From: Piromyces finnis
Taxonomy: Eukaryota; Neocallimastigomycota; Neocallimastigomycetes; Neocallimastigales; Neocallimastigaceae
Direction of reading: 5' to 3'
Assembly (NCBI GenBank): GCA_002104945.1
Contig: MCFH01000015.1
Span: 414,501-478,500 of the forward strand
DNA length: 64,000 nt
Positions within the stretch are counted from its first letter, which is position 1; the number at the start of each line of letters is the position of its first letter. The translations under genes were made by a program, and so were the position numbers. Under the pieces are notes generated by a model. It worked only from the letters and a program-made list of their open reading frames with translations. It did not search any database and was not told the DNA's origin. This document shows, piece by piece, positions 38,926 through 52,700 of the stretch.

Positions 38926-38962
<37 letters not shown>

Positions 38963-39110
38963 TTAAAAGATGAAACAGATAGAATTAAAGGAGAAAATGC
39001 TAAAAAAGACATGGAATTAGGAAAAAAAAATGAAGAAATTGACATGTTAAGAAATGAAATTAATTTATTAAAAGGTAATATATATGATGTTTAATAATCC
39101 CAATTTATTC

Positions 39111-39145
<35 letters not shown>

Positions 39146-40850
39146 GGAAATGTAATTTTAATAGTGCATTTTGAAATTTTTGAAAAAAAGATTAATAATT
39201 TATTTCTAACTATATTAAAATGCCTGAAATATATATATATATATTATTTATATTATAAAGAACATAATATTGATGAAAAAAAGGATCTTTCTAATGAAAA
39301 TATTGACTTGAAGAAAAAATTAGAAAATATTAATTCAGAAGTTTCTCGATCTGATCTTTCATATAAAAGAATACTAAAAGAAAAAGAAGAAATTTTAAAT
39401 ACATTGAATACTTTGCGAATGGAGTATTCTTCTGCAAACGAAAAATGTGAAGATCTTGCCAATATTAATGAACATTTAAAACAAAAAATTACAGATTTAG
39501 AAAAAGAAATAGAAGATTTAAAAGTAATTTTCTTAAAAAAAGAAATGGCATAATAATAATAATAACAATATTAATAATAATAAATTTTTTATGGTTCATT
39601 TATTTATCAAATTATTTTTATATTCAATAAATTTTTCAAAAAGGAAAAAAATTTAGAACAGGCAAATATAATATCAAATATTGATTTAGATGCAAGACAA
39701 CTTTTAATAGATTCAATACAGGTAAGATATTTTATTTATAATTTTATGAATAGAAAAATAATTTCCATATGATAGAAAAAAATAATAATATATAATACGT
39801 ATATTTTATATAAAAAAAAACAATTTAATAATAAATATATATAGAAAGAAAAAATAAAATTAATGGCAAATATGAAAAAACTTGAAGTTGCATATGCTGA
39901 AGAAAAACAATTAAGAGATAAGGTTATTAATGATAGAGATAAAATAATAGAAGAAAATGTATCCTTAAATAATCAAATTGAAGAATTGAAAAGAAAATTA
40001 GAAAGTGTAATTGAAAAAAATAATAAAATATTATTTATTAATTGTTTTTTTTTTTAAAAAAAAAAGATAAAAAAAGAAAGACGGAATGAATTAACTCTTT
40101 TTTTATATATATAACTTTCAATATTTTTATTTACTTTAGGATATAAAAAAGGGAGATGAATCTTTTAATCAAAGGAGAATTGCTATGCAAAGTGTTGAAA
40201 AAATGCAAAAACAAGTCGATAAATATAAAGATGAAGTCGATACTCTAAAAATTGCTAATGATACAAAAGAAAAACGTATAATGGAATTAAAAGAAAAATT
40301 ATCTAATCAAGAAAATACTGTCAATAAGGTTTTAGAATCTAAAGCTGTATATGAAGATACAATTTCAGAAATAAAATCAAGATTGAATAAAGCTGAAGAA
40401 CAACTTACCAAAGCGTCTAATGATAAAATGTAAGAAACTTTTTTATAGTATTTTTTTTTTTATTTTAAAAAAAATATATGTAATATAATGTAAATTTATT
40501 AATGCTTTTTTTTTTATTATATATAATAATTTTTTCATTCTTTTCTCAACAACACAACAACAAAAAAAAAAAGTAACTTACAAAATGAAAATGAAACTTT
40601 GAAAAAGAGTATTAATCATCAAAGAAATGAAGTTAATAGATTAAATAAGGATTTAGATACTGTTCATAAAAAATTAAAGGAATATAAGAATGACAGAAAT
40701 GCAAATAAAGAAATCAAACAACTTATAGATCAAATTGAATCCTCTGGTGACAATTATATAAGACTTATGAGAAGTGTAAAATCATGTTTAGATAAAACAA
40801 AAGATGAATCCATGTCTTCCATTGATATATTTTTAAATAGTAATGATTAA
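37885..40850 (+). CDS. Long coiled-coil protein, unrecognised
   Basis: Eleven exons: 37885-37957, 38132-38171, 38306-38401, 38538-38551, 38647-38816, 38960-39074, 39261-39523, 39644-39721, 39845-40006, 40140-40429 and 40574-40850; 525 residues with all phases consistent. After a Pro/Ser/Thr-rich start (MATSFPVGVYPPF), a helix begins at DDYIRNLQQQIYLLELETRY. Beyond about residue 115 nearly everything is heptad-like helix rich in E, K, L, I and N, ending near MRSVKSCLDKTKDESM. This points to a filament-like or scaffold protein. The start resembles flagellar or centrosomal coiled-coil proteins, but I cannot name a family and coiled coils give false similarities. Exon 4 is only 14 nt. No enzymatic motif is visible. 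Confidence 0.75.
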
Positions 40851-41060
40851 AAATAATAATAATAATAATAATAATAAAAACAACAATGAATATAATGATA
40901 TATTCAGTATCATTAGGAAAATTGATAATATTACTTAATCTATTAGCATCATCAAATAATAATTTTATTACAAAAAAATACCTCAAAACCTATTATTTAA
41001 TTTTTATATAAAAACATTAATATTATCACAAAATTATTTAAATAAACTTAAATTGTAACG

Positions 41061-41091
<31 letters not shown>

Positions 41092-41617
41092 CATAAGCAT
41101 AGGCGATAATTATTATTTTTGATAGTGAATTATAAATGATAATAATTATACTAATAAATATTATTTCTTTTATACATATGTTTTTTACATGAAGACTCTT
41201 TTTTATAAATTTATATTATTTATTATTATAAAATAAATAAATAAACAAATAAATAAATAAATAAATAAATAAAATATCAATTAAATAAAAGAATGAAAAA
41301 TAACATATATATTAATATATTATTATTTATTTATTAAATATTAAATATATGTATATATGTATTATTTAATAAACAAATTTATCTTTCAAAAAAAAAAAAA
41401 AAAAAAAGATTTCAAAATCCCAATTTTTAAAAAGTAAAATATTGAAATTAATAATTTTTATTATAAATTTAACAAATTTTAAATAATATATTTTAATAAT
41501 ATAAATTTAAAATTTTAAAATAACATTTATAACATCGACAATTTGCTTTTTTTTTTTTTTATAATATTATATTTTATAAATTAAGTTTAAAAAAAAAATT
41601 GTAAATAATTTGTAATA
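40851..41617. other. AT-rich spacer, no gene seen
   Basis: Flank between two tandem plus-strand genes. Contains AAT trinucleotide and AAAT tetranucleotide repeats (for example 41229-41273) and an A run near 41389-41408. Confidence 0.6.
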
Positions 41618-43138
41618 ATGGATAGTATGGATTTACCATTTTTAATACCTCCATTACCATATGGTCATGTTGAAGATAATGTATATAGAGGAGGGTATCC
41701 TAAGCAACGATATTTAAGATTTTTAAAACGTTTAAAATTAAAAACAATAGTTTCGCTTACTCCAAAACCTGTTGATTATGAACAATTTAAAACATTCTGC
41801 AAAGAACAAAAAATAGAAAATATTCATGTTCGTGTTGAAAAACCAAAAGATTCCCTTCCACTTACATATGCCAAAGTAGCACATATTATTCAAATCATTC
41901 TTGATACTAGTAAACTTCCAATATATGTTCATTGTTTAGACGGTTCTGTGATTACTGGTGTTATTTTCATGTGTTTAAGAAAGCTTCAACTTTGGGATAA
42001 TACTATCATACATATAGAATATAGAAGATATACACGAGATGATGATATTAGTTCGGAAGCCATTAAATTTTTAGAAAAATATAATGGTGAAATTGTTATT
42101 CCAGAAAAAATACCTCATTGGCTTTGGAATGGACAAATACCATTTAAAAAACATCCTACAATGAAAATTCGCTTACCAGATTCACTTGAAACAGAATGTA
42201 AGTATAAAATATATAGATATAGATTTCGTAATAGCATTAAAAATAACTATTTATAAATAATTTTATTTATCGGGGTTTAATATTAAAATTCTTAATTTCA
42301 ATAATCGTTTTATATATATATTAATGGATTTTAATTATTTTTAAATATATATTTTCTTTTTTTTTTTTAATTTACAATTATTAAATATTTTTTTTTATAT
42401 GTAAAAATCAAAACCCGTAATATAAAAACAGCTTCAACAGAAAATACTAGTAGTCAAAATCAAATTAGTAATGACAATTTGGTTAAAGAAAAAACTAGTA
42501 TTAGTAATAGCCAAAAATTACCAAGTAATAACAATAATGAAAGTTCTAGTGATATTAATATCATACAACATAACATTCAAGAAATTGAAAATAATCAAAG
42601 TTTATCTCATTCAAAGTATAATATTCATGAAGCTATGAATGAAGAATTTACAGAAGCTATTAGAAAAAGGATTGATGAAAAAATCAATAATTTACGTAAA
42701 TCAGGAAAATACAAAGCAAATAATGATGAAGAATTACAAACAAGAAATAATAATCATAATAAATCAACCTCTTCAAGAAATAATGAATACGAAAAAATTA
42801 GAAAACCAAGTAATGGTCAAAGATATTATAATAATCGTAATGAAGAAAAAGAAGGTTACAATACAAATAGTGAATATGAATCTAATGATGATCTATATGA
42901 TAGCTACTATAGTGGTACTAACATAAGTGATGATGAATATTCCGATAATGATGATAATTCATCTTATAATGAATATAATGATAATGATGAAGATAAAGAA
43001 GACGAAGATGAAGAAAGTTACTCCAATTTTGGTATGGAGGATCGCTTCAATAAATCATATGATATTGGTGAAATTAATTATCAAAAAATGTCTTTAACAT
43101 TAAAAGCTTTAAATCTGGAAAGTTTAAATACCCATTAA
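41618..43138 (+). CDS. Oca/Siw14-class phosphatase-like protein, probably inactive
   Basis: Two exons, 41618-42197 and 42432-43138, giving 428 residues. Residues 1 to about 190 form the plant-and-fungal atypical dual-specificity phosphatase fold: IPPLPYGHVEDNVYRGGYP, then LRFLKRLKLKTIVSLTPKP, then the signature loop. In the active enzymes the loop is HCxxGxxRTG; here it is HCLDGSVITG, so the Cys remains but the catalytic Arg position is Ile. Yeast Oca4/Oca6-type members are similarly degenerate and act in complexes linked to oxidant and inositol pyrophosphate signalling, so a scaffold role is likely (inference). Active Siw14 removes phosphate from inositol pyrophosphates. Exon 2 encodes an Asn/Ser/Asp/Glu-rich disordered tail with one helix (EEFTEAIRKRIDEKINNLRK). 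The splice junction is supported by phase. Confidence 0.87.
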
Positions 43139-43744
43139 TATTTATTTTAAACAATCAGTATAACGAAAATAAATATATAATTCATTATTTAAAGAAATTT
43201 TTTTAATACAAAATAATTTGGTAATTATTATTATTATTATTATTATTATTTTTTAATAAAAAAATAAAAAAAAAAAGAAAAGAAAAAAAAGAAAATATAA
43301 TAATATCAAGAATTGAAATGAAAAAAAAAAAAAAAGAAAAAAAATAAATTTAATATAATCAATAATTACATTGTAAATATTCTAAAACAAAATCGCATAT
43401 ATAAATAACATTATCATAACATTGCATTTTAATAAAGGTAAATTTATAAGAGTGAAGTAAGGTTCATATATCATTTAATTCTTTTATTAAAACAAAACTA
43501 TCATATTATTCTATTCTATGTAAAGAATAGAATAAGAAAAAATTAGATACTTTTAAATTATTCAAATTATTATATTAATAAATTTATAAATGAGTAAAAA
43601 AGTATATTTGAAATATATATATATTTATTTTTGCGTTATCCTAAATTTATCATTTATCATAACCATTATAAGTAATATATTATTATTTTTATTATTATTA
43701 TTGATTTTATTATTAATTTTTTATTTTAAATATAATGAAGATAG

Positions 43745-43837
<93 letters not shown>

Positions 43838-44171
43838 TTTAGAAATTATAAACTTTAACTGTTTAGGAATATCTATATTACAATTATTAATATTAATTTT
43901 TTTTTTTAAAAAATGATTATATATCTATGTATCTACTACTATAAACTTCAATAATAGATATATAATATAAAATAATATAATATTGATTATTGAAAACTAT
44001 TGATTTGATTTTAATATAAAATTGATAAGATATGCTGAATCATATATTGACTTTTGAATTATATATGAAATATTAATTAGTGTTATAATTTTTTAAAAAT
44101 TTATATAGTATTCATTTATTATAATTATTCCTCGTATGATTATTTAATGTGTCGAATTTCCTGTTAACTAC
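43139..44171. other. Convergent spacer between phosphatase-like gene and Bub2 gene
   Basis: 3' flanks of two convergent genes. Contains short ATT repeats (about 43227-43250) and a long ATT array (43746-43836). The Leu-rich open frame across the array is an artefact of the repeat. Confidence 0.6.
43746..43836. repeat. (TTA)n microsatellite, about 30 units
   Basis: Uninterrupted TTA repeat of about 91 bases, the longest trinucleotide array in the window, in non-coding sequence. Confidence 0.92.
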
Positions 44172-46301
44172 TTATTTTAATAGTTCTTCCACAGTTTTAT
44201 AATCATGAGTATGGTTAACGATTTTAGTGTAGATATCTTTTGGTATTTTTGGAATTAAGGAAATTGAAACAGCAATAATTAATTTAGAATTTAAATTTGG
44301 GAAATTTCTTAATTTATGATAAGGACTTTTTAAATATCAATTATTTTTTTTTTTTTTTTTTTTTTTGGTGTGTATTGTTGTATTGTTATAAGAATTTGAA
44401 TTGTTAATTTAATAATTATTTTTTATTTTATATAATGAATAAAAAAAAAATAGAAATATTATGAGTAAAAATATAAATATTATATAAATAGAAATATATT
44501 ATATATAAATTTTAATTTTTACTTTTTTTCATTTAGCAACTCTTCTCTTATAATAATCATTTGAGCAATTACAAAAATAATATTCAAATGAACGCCGAAA
44601 GCAAATAAGAAATCCCATAAGCATAAAAGTTCTTGTAATGGAGGAGTACATGCACAAAATGATAAAATAGCTATTAAAAATATTTTTTTATATTTATTTT
44701 ATTACATATATATAGTATATAAAAAAAAAGTAATTATGTATATTTAAGAATTATTATAAATGATATTATTATTAAGTAATATTATAAATTTACTTAAAAT
44801 TATAATATACTTATTTTTAAAATTTACATGAAAAAGCATATATTTCAGCAGTAAGTTGGTTTTTTGTCAAATGATTATATAATTCAGGATCAATAATTTC
44901 TAAGCAAATATCTAAAAGCTTTTCCAAAAAAAAAAAAAAAAAAAAAAAAATGGACGTATATCATTTAAATAAATAATTGATTATTATATTTTAAAAAAAT
45001 TTAATGAATTTTAATTCAGCTATTCTTGAATAATAAAGAATTGTAAAATATATATATATAATATTTTTTAAATTAGTTTTTATTTATATTGCCCTTACTT
45101 TTGCACCTGCATGAGCTCCAATTAATGATGAATGCACATATAAAGGACAATAATATTGAATGAAAGTAGAAAATGCATAAAATGCTTCCATTTCCGGTAA
45201 AACATATAAAAATGGTGCTGCAATAACATTCATACCTTGAACGTATGTGAAATTACAATTAACATCCGAAACAATTTTCTCTAGTTATCATTTATTCAAA
45301 AATATTTTGTTTATTAATATTTTATCCAGTTATATAATTATAATATATCATTATATATTTTTATATATATTTAATATTTATATATATTTGGAATTTAAAA
45401 ATATATATATTGAAAGAAAAATCTTATTAATTTTTATGTTATTTTATCTACCAAGATTTTCTTTTCAAATCGTTAATGAATTGAATTCAGTAAATAACAA
45501 AAATGAAATTTTTTAATTTTCTTTACCTTTTTCTTTTGACCATACAAATGCATTTAAAAGTCTAACAATCATATTATCAGTTACTTTTTGTTTGAATTTT
45601 TCATCTGTTCTAAGCGTTCTAAAACCATCATTTTTAATTTTATCATAAAATTTTGATTTTCTTTTACTCACAAATTTTAAATATTCTGATGCAGAGACAC
45701 GATAAACGCCTAATAATATTTTCCATATTTTCCCTCTTAAACTCGCAGTGTATGAATTCATCATAATCTTATTCATTGATTTAATATATTATCGAAATTA
45801 TTTAATTTATACAATAAACATAAATTTTTACAAGTTTGCATAATTATAATAGTTGAAAGTAAAATAATTTAAATAAAAATTAAAATGCATGTATATTTAA
45901 AAGTATTTATATGTGGTATCACTATATAAAATTACTTCTGAACCATCTGGCAATCCAAATTCATATATCATACTTCTTAATTTATTTAATGAAACAATTA
46001 ATTCTTTTTCTGAATGATTAGTTTTTTCTAAATGATCTTCATATTTTTTCCTCAATTCATTAGAATAACGAAATCTTGAAAATAAATGTAATTTTGATGC
46101 TTCCTGCAACACCACTGATTTATTATTATTAGTAATTAATGAATTCCCAATAACATTAGATTTAACTATATTTGGTTGAACATTTAAATTAATATTTTCA
46201 TGTTCATTTATAATAGATAATGATTTTTGTGATATAAAGGTTGGTAATCCATCTAACGTTAATGGATAATTGTTATTATTATCATCATTATCACTTTTCA
46301 T
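44172..46301 (-). CDS. BUB2: Bub2/Cdc16 TBC-domain GAP (mitotic exit/septation)
   Basis: Six exons: 46301-45936, 45767-45527, 45280-45099, 44918-44828, 44670-44523 and 44325-44172; 393 residues. In yeasts Bub2 pairs with Bfa1/Byr4 as GAP for the Tem1/Spg1 GTPase, restraining mitotic exit at spindle poles. The TBC domain starts at SLRGKIWKILLGV. It keeps both catalytic fingers: IKNDGFR (pattern IxxDxxR) and YVQGMNV (pattern YxQ). Diagnostic Bub2 pieces follow: NVIAAPFLYVLPEMEAFYAF, CPLYVHSSLIGAHAGAKLLD, FCACTPPLQELLCLWDF and FGVHLNIIFVIAQ. The last exon gives LRNFPNLNSKLIIAVSISL. The first 90 residues are Asn-rich and poorly conserved. The start was chosen as the first ATG in an open exon, so the true start could differ slightly. 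Confidence 0.94.
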
Positions 46302-46604
46302 TTTTATTATTTTTATTATTATTTATATATTATTTTGTCTTTTTTTTTTTTTTTTTACTTTTATTGTTTGATATGTTTGAAGTTATATAGTAGTATAAAT
46401 TGTATAAATATTAAATATATAGTTTATATTTTTTTTATTTATTTAATTCGTTTAACATTTAGTTAAGCATTTTACCAGTTTATGTTTGTATTCACAAAAA
46501 AAAAAAAAAAAAGACTAAACATAATATTTTTTTAATAATTTTTTATATATATTGAGAATTTGTATTAATCTTGCAAAGTAATTTTTAAAATTGCATTAGA
46601 GAAG

Positions 46605-46639
<35 letters not shown>

Positions 46640-48360
46640 TATTATTTTAAAAAAAAAAAACAATATTGAATTCAGTTATTCTAATAAAAAATATTTATAT
46701 ATATTAAATTTTTATTGAATTTTATATAATCTTTTAATTTTTTTAACTTCGTATTAAATATAAAATTTTAATTAAAGTAAAATGAAATATGAATAAAGTT
46801 TCTAAATAATTAATAATTAAAAATAGAATTAAATATAAAGGTATCAAAATATTATTTTTTATTTTTTTTAAAAGACAAATAAAATAATATATTAATAATT
46901 TCTTTGAAGTTTAATTAAGAGAAATATGTGTATAAATCAATTATTAAAAACTAATTATTTATTAATTGACCTTTTTATATTATTTGTATTTATGTCTGAA
47001 AGAGTGATAATTGTAAGTAAAGTAAAAGTAATATTAAGAAACTTTATTTCAAATAATCTAACCCAATATGTATTTAAATGTCACCTATTTAAAATTTAAT
47101 TTAATTATTTTCCATAAATGATATAAATTTTAAAAACTTTAATTCTTAATATTTTGTTTTTCTAATTAATATTAATAAAAAGTATTTTTAAAAATGTGGA
47201 TGAAAATAAATATGAAAAGAATGCATATTTGAAAAAAAAAAAAAAAATCAAATATTCATCTCTTCATATATTATTATTCATATCTTATAGTAATATTGTT
47301 TAAATTGAGATAAGAATATATAACTATTGTATCATATTTAATAAACTATTTATGTCGAAATATATATATACTTTGAATCCCATTAGTGAGAATATGAGAT
47401 AAATTTTATTTTTTATATAAAAAGTATATTTTAGCCAATGATCATTTATACAGACTAATATTAAAAAGTTAAAATAAGATATCATATAATTCATATTATT
47501 ATGAATTATAATTATATAAATTATGTATTTTTAGAATAATATATAATAAAAATAAGATGATATGATCATCTTACAAATAATAAAACTGAATTATATATAT
47601 AGTGATGGAGGTAAAAATTAAATAACAATTACATTTTTTATGTATATGGTACAGTTGTTGAGGTATTTTTTAGTAAAAATAATAAAATAATAGTTAATCA
47701 TTATACTATTTATATCTAATTATTATGTATGACTAAAAATATGTATCATTTATGATAAAAATTATATATAAAATATATTATTTTTTTAGTTATTTTTTTT
47801 TATAAATATTTTGATAAGAAAAGGTTTAATAACATTATAATTATAATATTATTAAACTATTAATGCTTTTATAATTCTGTTATTTATAATTAAATTTGAT
47901 TATTAATTTGTTAATTAACATTTAATAAATATAGTTTGTTAGAGAAACCATTATTCTATTATAACATATATAAATATTTATATTCTTTTTATTTTTTTTT
48001 TTTAATTTTGAAAAGAATATATATATTCTAAAACTATTTATTATGAATTTTTTATAATAATTTTTATACTTTTAATTTTATAATAAATAATATATAAAGG
48101 AATTCAAAAAAAAATAATAAAATAGTATTGATAATAAATAAAAAGTCATATTAAATTAAGAACAGTAAAGTATTTCTTTTATATGAATACAATTTAAGTA
48201 ATATATACATATATTTGTATATATACCAAAAGTAATTTAAGATAAAGAAAAGAATCACTGTCATACCTTAACAAATATTAAATAAAAATTATAATATTTG
48301 CTTTTTTTAATAATATCAAAATTTTAATTAAAATAAGTCGATCAATATTAGTATTTTTAC
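46302..48360. other. 2 kb divergent spacer between Bub2 and FAM72 genes
   Basis: 5' flanks of two divergent genes, each with a likely mitosis or DNA-repair link. Only AT-rich sequence with TA repeats and short homopolymers is visible; no gene or clear promoter motif can be supported. Confidence 0.55.
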
Positions 48361-49260
48361 ATGGAAGACACTCAAAATCCATATTCAAATTACATCATGT
48401 CTAATTATTCTTCAAATTATTTAAGAAATTCATTTGAAAATGCAGGTATTGTGCAAATGATGCAACAACTGGGTCTTAGACCAGAATCTAATCTCCAATT
48501 TCCAAACCAACATAGCAGTTCTAATCGTCAATCATCAAATAATAATTTACATTCTCAATTTCATTCAAAAATTGTTTGTCAACTATATTGTAAAAGTTGT
48601 AATGTAACACTATGTAGAAGAGGAATGAAAGCTATTTTATTAGCTGATACAAAAGTCGAACTATATTCAACAGATACCCCACCAAAAGGTAACAAAAAAA
48701 AAATAGTTAATATAAAAATACAAAAATTTAGTATTAAATAATATTTTTAATAAAAATATTTTCTTTTAATTTCTTTTCATTATATAATGTAGGAGTACAA
48801 TTAGTAGGTCAAGATTATATGACTCGTAATTGTCATTGTTGTATTAGAGATGTTGCTTGTTTGGGATGGTATATATTATTAATAATGTATAAATAAATAT
48901 TTTATTTTTTTTAAATATATAATTTTTTTTATTGATATTTAACTTTATATATACTTAGTGGTAATGTTGTTGGATATCATGTAACACAACCTTGTCCTCC
49001 TTGTTTAGAAGCATGTAATAATGGCCATTATTGGATGTTTTATACTGACCAAGTTGATTCTTGTGAACGTCTTGATTCAACAAGTAAAAATACTTTTTTT
49101 TTTTTTTTAAATATCTTATTTTTAATATTAATATTAAAATTTATGTTAATTGAATTATTTTTATTTATTAGGAAAAAGAATTCTATTATGGGCACATCTT
49201 CCTCGAGCTGAAAAAGATATAGATAATGAAATGGACAATTTTGATTTAGTTTGTCGTTAG
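48361..49260 (+). CDS. FAM72 family protein
   Basis: Four exons: 48361-48688, 48793-48868, 48959-49083 and 49172-49260; 205 residues. After about 70 residues of Asn/Ser-rich leader, the sequence follows human FAM72A: CQLYCKSCNVTLCRRGMKAI then LLADTKVELYSTDTPP, ACLGWGNVVGYHV, CPPCLEACNNGHYWMF and RLDSTRKRILLWAHLP. These match the animal pattern [42 protein letters not shown] and RLDST...LLWGNLP. Paired CxxC motifs imply a zinc-binding fold. Human FAM72A binds the uracil DNA glycosylase UNG2 and lowers its level; whether this fungal protein does the same is unknown. It diverges from Bub2 across a 2 kb spacer. Confidence 0.93.
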
Positions 49261-49780
49261 ATTTACTATAAACAAAAAATAATAGACACAAAATACTATC
49301 AAATGTTAAATATTAATGTTGTATAAATATTTTTTTTGAATACAATAGAATATTTAATTATAATTTAAATTTTTTTTTTTCATTTTTTAATTTAAAAATA
49401 CTACAATCAATGTCAGTCACATTTATTTTATAGAAAACCTATTTAATAGAACAATAAATTAAATTTTGAGTAATCTAATAATAAAAATTTTTAGTTATGG
49501 AAAGTACTAAAAATAATTATATTAAATAAAATGGATAATTAAAAAAATATGTATTTATAAAGGGAATTATTATTTCATATTTATTAAGTTATTTTCATTT
49601 TTTTTTTTTTGAGTTTTAATTAGAAAGTATAAATAAATATAAAAAATATATTAATTTAGATTTTATTTCTGATGAAAAATATAATAGAAAAAATGGAATA
49701 AAATTCTTAATCTGTATGTAAATATTAAATATTAAAGAAGATATTCAATGCATATAATTAAATGGTATTTTATAAATGTA
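49261..49780. other. Convergent spacer after FAM72
   Basis: 3' flanks of FAM72 and of the giant ASH-domain gene. AT-rich only; no gene seen. Confidence 0.6.
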
Positions 49781-52700
49781 TTATTTAGGAGAGGTAAAGC
49801 ATTGCTCTAAATGGGATTGAGCTGAATTAGATTTTTTCGTTGATGAAGAGGAACTTTTTGGTATATATAGTAGCATATTATTTTCATAAATCTTCTCATA
49901 TTTAGAATCAATTTTTCTAAATTGAAGATTTTTTAGATTCCTTTTTTTTGTATAACTAGTTTCTCCATTGAAGCTGACACTTTTAATATTAACTTTATTG
50001 CTAATAGTGTCTATATTTTCAATATTGAATGGTAATGGACGACTTAGAATCTTATCTAAGTTCTCATTATAATCAAATGTAACATATTTAATGATATGTT
50101 CTATATTATTGTTATTAATCTATAAAGTATAAAAATATTTATATAGAAATTTTAAACATTAATATTACCATTAAATATTATCTTGATGGTATAAATATTA
50201 CAATACAATTATTTTACCTTTGGTATTGGACTATTAATAATAGATTCTATTACTGAATCATCTTCGTGATATTTTATTTCATTTTTATAAGCTATTTTAC
50301 TTTTATTGATTTTATAGTTTATAAACTATTTGTAAAAATTTGTATATATAAATATATAATGTATATTAATAAAATTTATTATTTTATTTTAAAAATATAT
50401 ATATATATATTTTAAAAATTTGATAATCTTACATCTTTTTTAATTTGATTAATAAATTCCTTCTTTTCTTCAATATTAAATACTTTTTTATTTAGTAATC
50501 TATCTTTAAATGAATATATAGATGATATTCCCGATCTTGTTAATAATGAATTACTATAAGCTGTTGTATTTTTAGAGAACCCTTCATTTTTAGTATCATC
50601 TTGTAATAATTTATTCATCAACATTTCTCGCTCATTTGCTATCAATATTTTATCATCTTTAATATATGGAATACTTAAATCTGATATATCACATTTTTCT
50701 TTTAGGAAATTATTTGAATTATATGAATCTAGTATTTTTTTGTTTAGTGATATTAAACTTTCATGTATTGTACTCTTTTTTGAATCAGAATATTTAATAG
50801 CATTGGATTCATTAGTAGAACTATTTAATAACAAAATATTTTCTGAAGTACTTCTTTTAACATTTTCTTTTATATTGCTAGTAGTACTATTTTGATTATC
50901 AGTAATTGAAGGATTGGTCAAAAGAGTATGTGATTTAATGACGTCTGCATCTGAAATGAAACTTGAATTTTTCAATATTGTATTATTATCATAGTCAGTA
51001 GGGGTATTATTTATTTTGCTTATTATCGTTTTATTTTTATTAAATATTTTTTCTTTTATATAACTTAAGGAATCAGAATTTTTAATATTTTTGTCAATTT
51101 CCTCAATTGTACAATTTTTAATAATAGTACTTCCTTTTGATATAGAAACCAATGACTTATTATTTCTCTTTATTGTTGGTATATTTGCAATAACAATTGG
51201 TGTTTTGAAAACTGAAAACCTTTTTTTACCATTAGATTTATATATTTTATTTCTATTTTCAATAACTTGACTACTACTTGCTTTTAAATAGTCTTTACTA
51301 CCAGCAAAATAATATTTAATTTCATTAACTTTATCTTCAATAATTTCAAAAATTTCTTTATCTTCATAAATTTTTTTGTTAATACCGTTGATTTGAACTT
51401 CAAATATATCTTTCTGATTTTGTTCGTAATTCTTTAATGGATCCATTTCAACAAGCTAATTGTAAGTAATTATAAATATATAGTAATTAGTTATTAATAT
51501 TCATATTATTAAAAATACGTTATTTTATTAATATTTACTTGGTTTGTTTCATCCAATATTTTTAATACTGTTTGATTATGTTGAATATTTTTACTCATTC
51601 CTAAATTATATTAAATATTATCAAAATATCAATTAATGATTAATAATAATAATTTCAATATTGTTTTTTTTTAATTTTAAGTAATTGATAAAATTAATAT
51701 TACCAATTATTTTTATTCTATATGTTTTTTCTTTTGTTGATATAACTAATCTATATTCAAATTGTCCTTCATCATTTGGAAGAATATCAAATTTACATTC
51801 CTCTGATTTTCCAGGTGGAAGAATAACTGATTTTGGAGCCATTAATATGTTATTTGGATTACTTCTCTTTCCTTCAGAAAAGTTTGTATACACAGTAACT
51901 TCACCCTTTGATTTAATTGTAAAGCTACCAGTTGTTAATAAACCATTCGGACAAATACCTATATAAAGAGATGTTGTAAAATATTATTATAATTTTAATT
52001 TTTGAGTAATTAAATTAGTATTTTTATATTTATATTTACCCATATTAATAATTCTTGGAGATATATAGAATTTCATTGTTCCACCAATACCAATTAATTG
52101 GATTTCTCTACTTGTTAATCCTTTACATTCTAAATATAAAATTGATTGGTAGCATTTTAAGTATTTTGGAGTAAACTTTATTACTATATCAACACTTTCC
52201 GAAACATTTAATTCACCTTCTTTCATGGATAATTCAAAATCATGATTTTGTTGTTGAATATTCCATTTGAATTTGACGAGACCTACATTTACAATTGTTA
52301 ATGTTTTTTCATATACACAATTCATTGCACAAATCCCATAATCTATTTTATTAGTAGATATATTGATTTTTGGAAGCGTTCCTTTTCCTACAATCGAAAG
52401 TGTATAATTTCCTGCGTTAGATGATAGTGTTGCTGTTGAATGAAGCATATAACCACCAGTTGGTATCCATGAAAATCTAATAACTTGACTTTCATTTCCA
52501 TTTAATGTACCTTTTGAAACATTACATTGAATAGGATAGACTACTTTTAGTTTATAGGTTAATGGGAATTTACCATAGTTTTTTAATATAATATTCTTTT
52601 TTGTATATTCGAATATTGGACATAATCCTAAATCAATATTATTTATTTCTTGGGGATGAATTAAAGCATGATTACAATCACCAATAACTTTAAAAGCCAC

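Noticed and set aside
43590..43916. Poly-leucine open frame
   Set aside because: Created entirely by the TTA microsatellite; no splice structure or conserved segment.
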